Source: Bacteroidaceae bacterium (GTDB taxonomy: Bacteria > Bacteroidota > Bacteroidia > Bacteroidales > Bacteroidaceae). From it: a stretch of 53,936 nt of DNA. The DNA lies in the NCBI GenBank assembly GCA_017522915.1, contig JAFWXX010000037.1, positions 1 through 53,936 of the forward strand, given 5' to 3'. Made by a program: the position numbers and the translations under genes. Below the pieces are notes generated by a model. That model saw only the letters and a program-made list of their open reading frames with translations. It ran no database searches and was not told the DNA's origin. Shown here one piece after another: positions 52,444 through 53,936 of this stretch; position 1 is the stretch's first letter; the number at the start of each line of letters is the position of its first letter.

Positions 52444-53936
52444 ATGGATAAAAGATATTTTGCATTTATAAGTTACAAAAGAGAAGACCTCAAAGATGCT
52501 GAATGGTTACGCAAGAAGCTAAGTCACTATCATTTCCCTACAAAACTCAGAAAGAAAAATGAAGAACTGCCGAAATCTATACGCCCTGTATTCCGCGATT
52601 CGCTTGAACTTGCAGGAGGCTTTCTTGCCAAAGAGATTGAAACGGCTTTGAGTGAATCAAAGTATCTTATCGTTATATGTTCTCCTCGCTCTGCAAAATC
52701 ACCATGGGTAAATAAAGAAGTGCAGTATTTCATTGATAACGGGCGCGAAGAGTATATCATTCCATTTGTTGTAGAAGGTGAACCCTTTTCCGAAAACTTG
52801 GAAAAAGAGTGCTTTCCGCCAGCATTGAAATCACTGCAAGGTGAAAAAGAAATTCTTGCTATTAACATTAACGAACTTGGCAAGAATGCTGCTGCTATTA
52901 AAGTCGTGGCTAGAATGTTCAGTTTGAGATTCGACACCTTATGGCAAGGATACAATCGTGAACAGAAACGAAAACGTTGGGTCTGGGCTATCCTCCTTTC
53001 TTTTTTAGTCATGCTTTCGATATTTGTTAGTGGATGGTTTTATAAAGCAAACAAAGAATTAATTGAAAGGCAAGACAAACTGCTTGTCACTCAATCGAGA
53101 TATCTATCCAGTGAAGCAGAAAAGGAATACGAAAAAGGCAACATTACAAAAGCTTTGCGAATAGCACTATATGCTCTGCCTAAGAACCTTGACAACCCCG
53201 ACAGACCGTATGTTCCAGAGGCAGAATCAAAATTAAGAGAATGCGATTATCCGCAAAAAGACGACACATACAGCAGAAGCATACTCAAGCATGGCAGCAG
53301 TGTCCGTTCTGCCGTCTTTAGCCCCGACGGGAAATATATTGTTACAGCATCAGATGACAACACCGCCCGCGTGTGGGATGCGGCAACAGGCAAGCCGGCA
53401 ACAGAACCGTTGAAACACAATTCTACTGTCTATTCCGCCGTCTTCAGCTCCGACGGGAAATATATCGTTACATCATCCAGGGACAGCACCGCCCGTGTGT
53501 GGGATGCTGCAACAGGCAAGCAGGTGACAGAACCGTTGAAGCATGATGAGTATGTCAGTTCCGCCGTCTTCAGCCCCGACGGGAAATATATAGTTACAGC
53601 ATCTTTGGACAACACCGCCCGCGTATGGGATGCAGCAACAGGCAAGCCGCTGACAGAACCGTTGAAGCACGATAACTATGTCAATTCAGCAGTCTTCAGC
53701 CCCGACGGGAAATATATAGTTACAGCATCTTTGGACAAGACCGCCCGCGTGTGGGATGCTATAACCGGCAAGCTGCTAACAGAGCCGTTGAAGCATAACT
53801 GGTATGTCAATTCTGCCGTCTTCAGCCCCGACGGGAAATATATCGTTACAGCATCTTGGGACAACACCGCACGCGTATGGGATGCGGCTACAGGCAAGCC
53901 GGTAACAGAACCGTTGAAGCATGATAACTATGTCAA
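52444..53936 (+). CDS. TIR-transmembrane-WD40 protein (partial)
   Basis: The reading frame starts at ATG 52444 and is still open at the window end (497 codons seen). Residues 5-110 form a TIR domain: YFAFISYKREDLKDAEWL, FRDSLELAGGFLAKEIETAL, and SPWVNKEVQYF with W88 and E92. That Glu matches the catalytic Glu of NAD-cleaving TIRs such as SARM1 (WVHKE). A single helix spans about 179-200. A helical AEKEYEKGNITKALRIALYA linker precedes WD40 blades from residue 282 on. The TIR probably faces the cytosol. This fits a membrane-anchored NADase-type effector with a WD40 sensor (inference). The C-terminus is outside the window. Confidence 0.88.
   Translation, partial: MDKRYFAFISYKREDLKDAEWLRKKLSHYHFPTKLRKKNEELPKSIRPVFRDSLELAGGFLAKEIETALSESKYLIVICSPRSAKSPWVNKEVQYFIDNGREEYIIPFVVEGEPFSENLEKECFPPALKSLQGEKEILAININELGKNAAAIKVVARMFSLRFDTLWQGYNREQKRKRWVWAILLSFLVMLSIFVSGWFYKANKELIERQDKLLVTQSRYLSSEAEKEYEKGNITKALRIALYALPKNLDNPDRPYVPEAESKLRECDYPQKDDTYSRSILKHGSSVRSAVFSPDGKYIVTASDDNTARVWDAATGKPATEPLKHNSTVYSAVFSSDGKYIVTSSRDSTARVWDAATGKQVTEPLKHDEYVSSAVFSPDGKYIVTASLDNTARVWDAATGKPLTEPLKHDNYVNSAVFSPDGKYIVTASLDKTARVWDAITGKLLTEPLKHNWYVNSAVFSPDGKYIVTASWDNTARVWDAATGKPVTEPLKHDNYV
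53287..53936 (+). repeat. 126-bp tandem repeats encoding WD40 blades
   Basis: Five units of 126 bp (42 residues) plus the start of a sixth. Each contains AVFSPDGKYIVTAS (one AVFSSDGKYIVTSS), then ARVWDAATGK and TEPLKH. Conserved Phe codons fall at 53317, 53443, 53569, 53695 and 53821. Nucleotide identity between units is very high, including silent positions, which points to recent duplication or gene conversion. The blades keep W-D but have K-H where many WD40 blades have G-H. Confidence 0.9.

Noticed and set aside
53287-53936. Repeats considered as a CRISPR array
   Set aside because: The unit is 126 bp, translates in frame as WD40 blades and has no unique spacers.

Overview
The window reads as a stretch of Bacteroidales chromosome (Bacteroidaceae/Prevotellaceae type; genus not resolvable by eye). 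Evidence: several promoters fit the Bacteroidetes TTTG-N19-22-TAnnTTTG pattern, Shine-Dalgarno sequences are weak almost everywhere, and the gene families are typical of the order: a V-type ATPase operon with DUF2764, a GT3 glycogen synthase beside a GT35 phosphorylase, an HU-like/SPOR protein, DUF4369 and DUF2135 lipoproteins, an AddAB-like pair, and agmatine deiminase with N-carbamoylputrescine amidase. No rRNA, CRISPR array, transposase or prophage was seen.

Layout. 1-550: a dispersed nested inverted-repeat element and tRNA-His. 0.7-5.0 kb (+): TonB-C-like protein, orphan ATP-grasp-like enzyme, Xaa-Pro aminopeptidase, GDPD-like lipoprotein. 5.1-6.7 kb (-): zinc ribbon/FHA protein and HU-like/SPOR membrane protein. 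6.8-9.0 kb (+): small secreted helical protein and an HtrA protease. 9.3-16.8 kb (+): complete V-type ATPase operon E-DUF2764-A-B-D-I-K. 17.1-21.3 kb (+): glycogen synthase and alpha-glucan phosphorylase. 21.6-26.2 kb (+): hemolysin III-like protein, MurB, MBL hydrolase, U32 protein. 26.3-32.5 kb (-): AddB/AddA-like nuclease-helicase. 32.7-39.4 kb: PanB, DUF4369 lipoprotein, Prs, ThiE/TenI-like protein, Dps-like ferritin, AguB-AguA-DUF2148. 39.7-47.4 kb (+): M16 protease, DUF2135 lipoprotein, ECF sigma factor with a membrane partner, phospholipase D-type lipoprotein. 47.4-48.3 kb: gene-poor repeat-rich spacer holding the second copy of the element from the left end. 48.3-52.2 kb (-): winged-helix protein, C-GCAxxG-C-C protein, M3 dipeptidase, XRE regulator and DUF2975 membrane protein. 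52.4 kb to the end (+): a TIR-transmembrane-WD40 gene running off the window.

Most of the window is housekeeping. The V-ATPase K subunit carries the residues that bind Na+ in Enterococcus hirae NtpK, so a sodium-coupled enzyme is plausible. The glycogen pair can make and mobilise glycogen, and AguA/AguB convert agmatine to putrescine.

The accessory signals lie at the edges. The right end has a TIR protein with the catalytic-type Glu, one membrane helix and a WD40 array of near-identical 126-bp repeats: a candidate membrane-anchored NAD-cleaving defence or signalling protein. It faces a DUF2975/XRE pair whose promoter region carries a repeated operator-like motif. The two copies of the nested inverted-repeat element, one disrupted by a 73-bp hairpin insertion, are the other unexplained structure.
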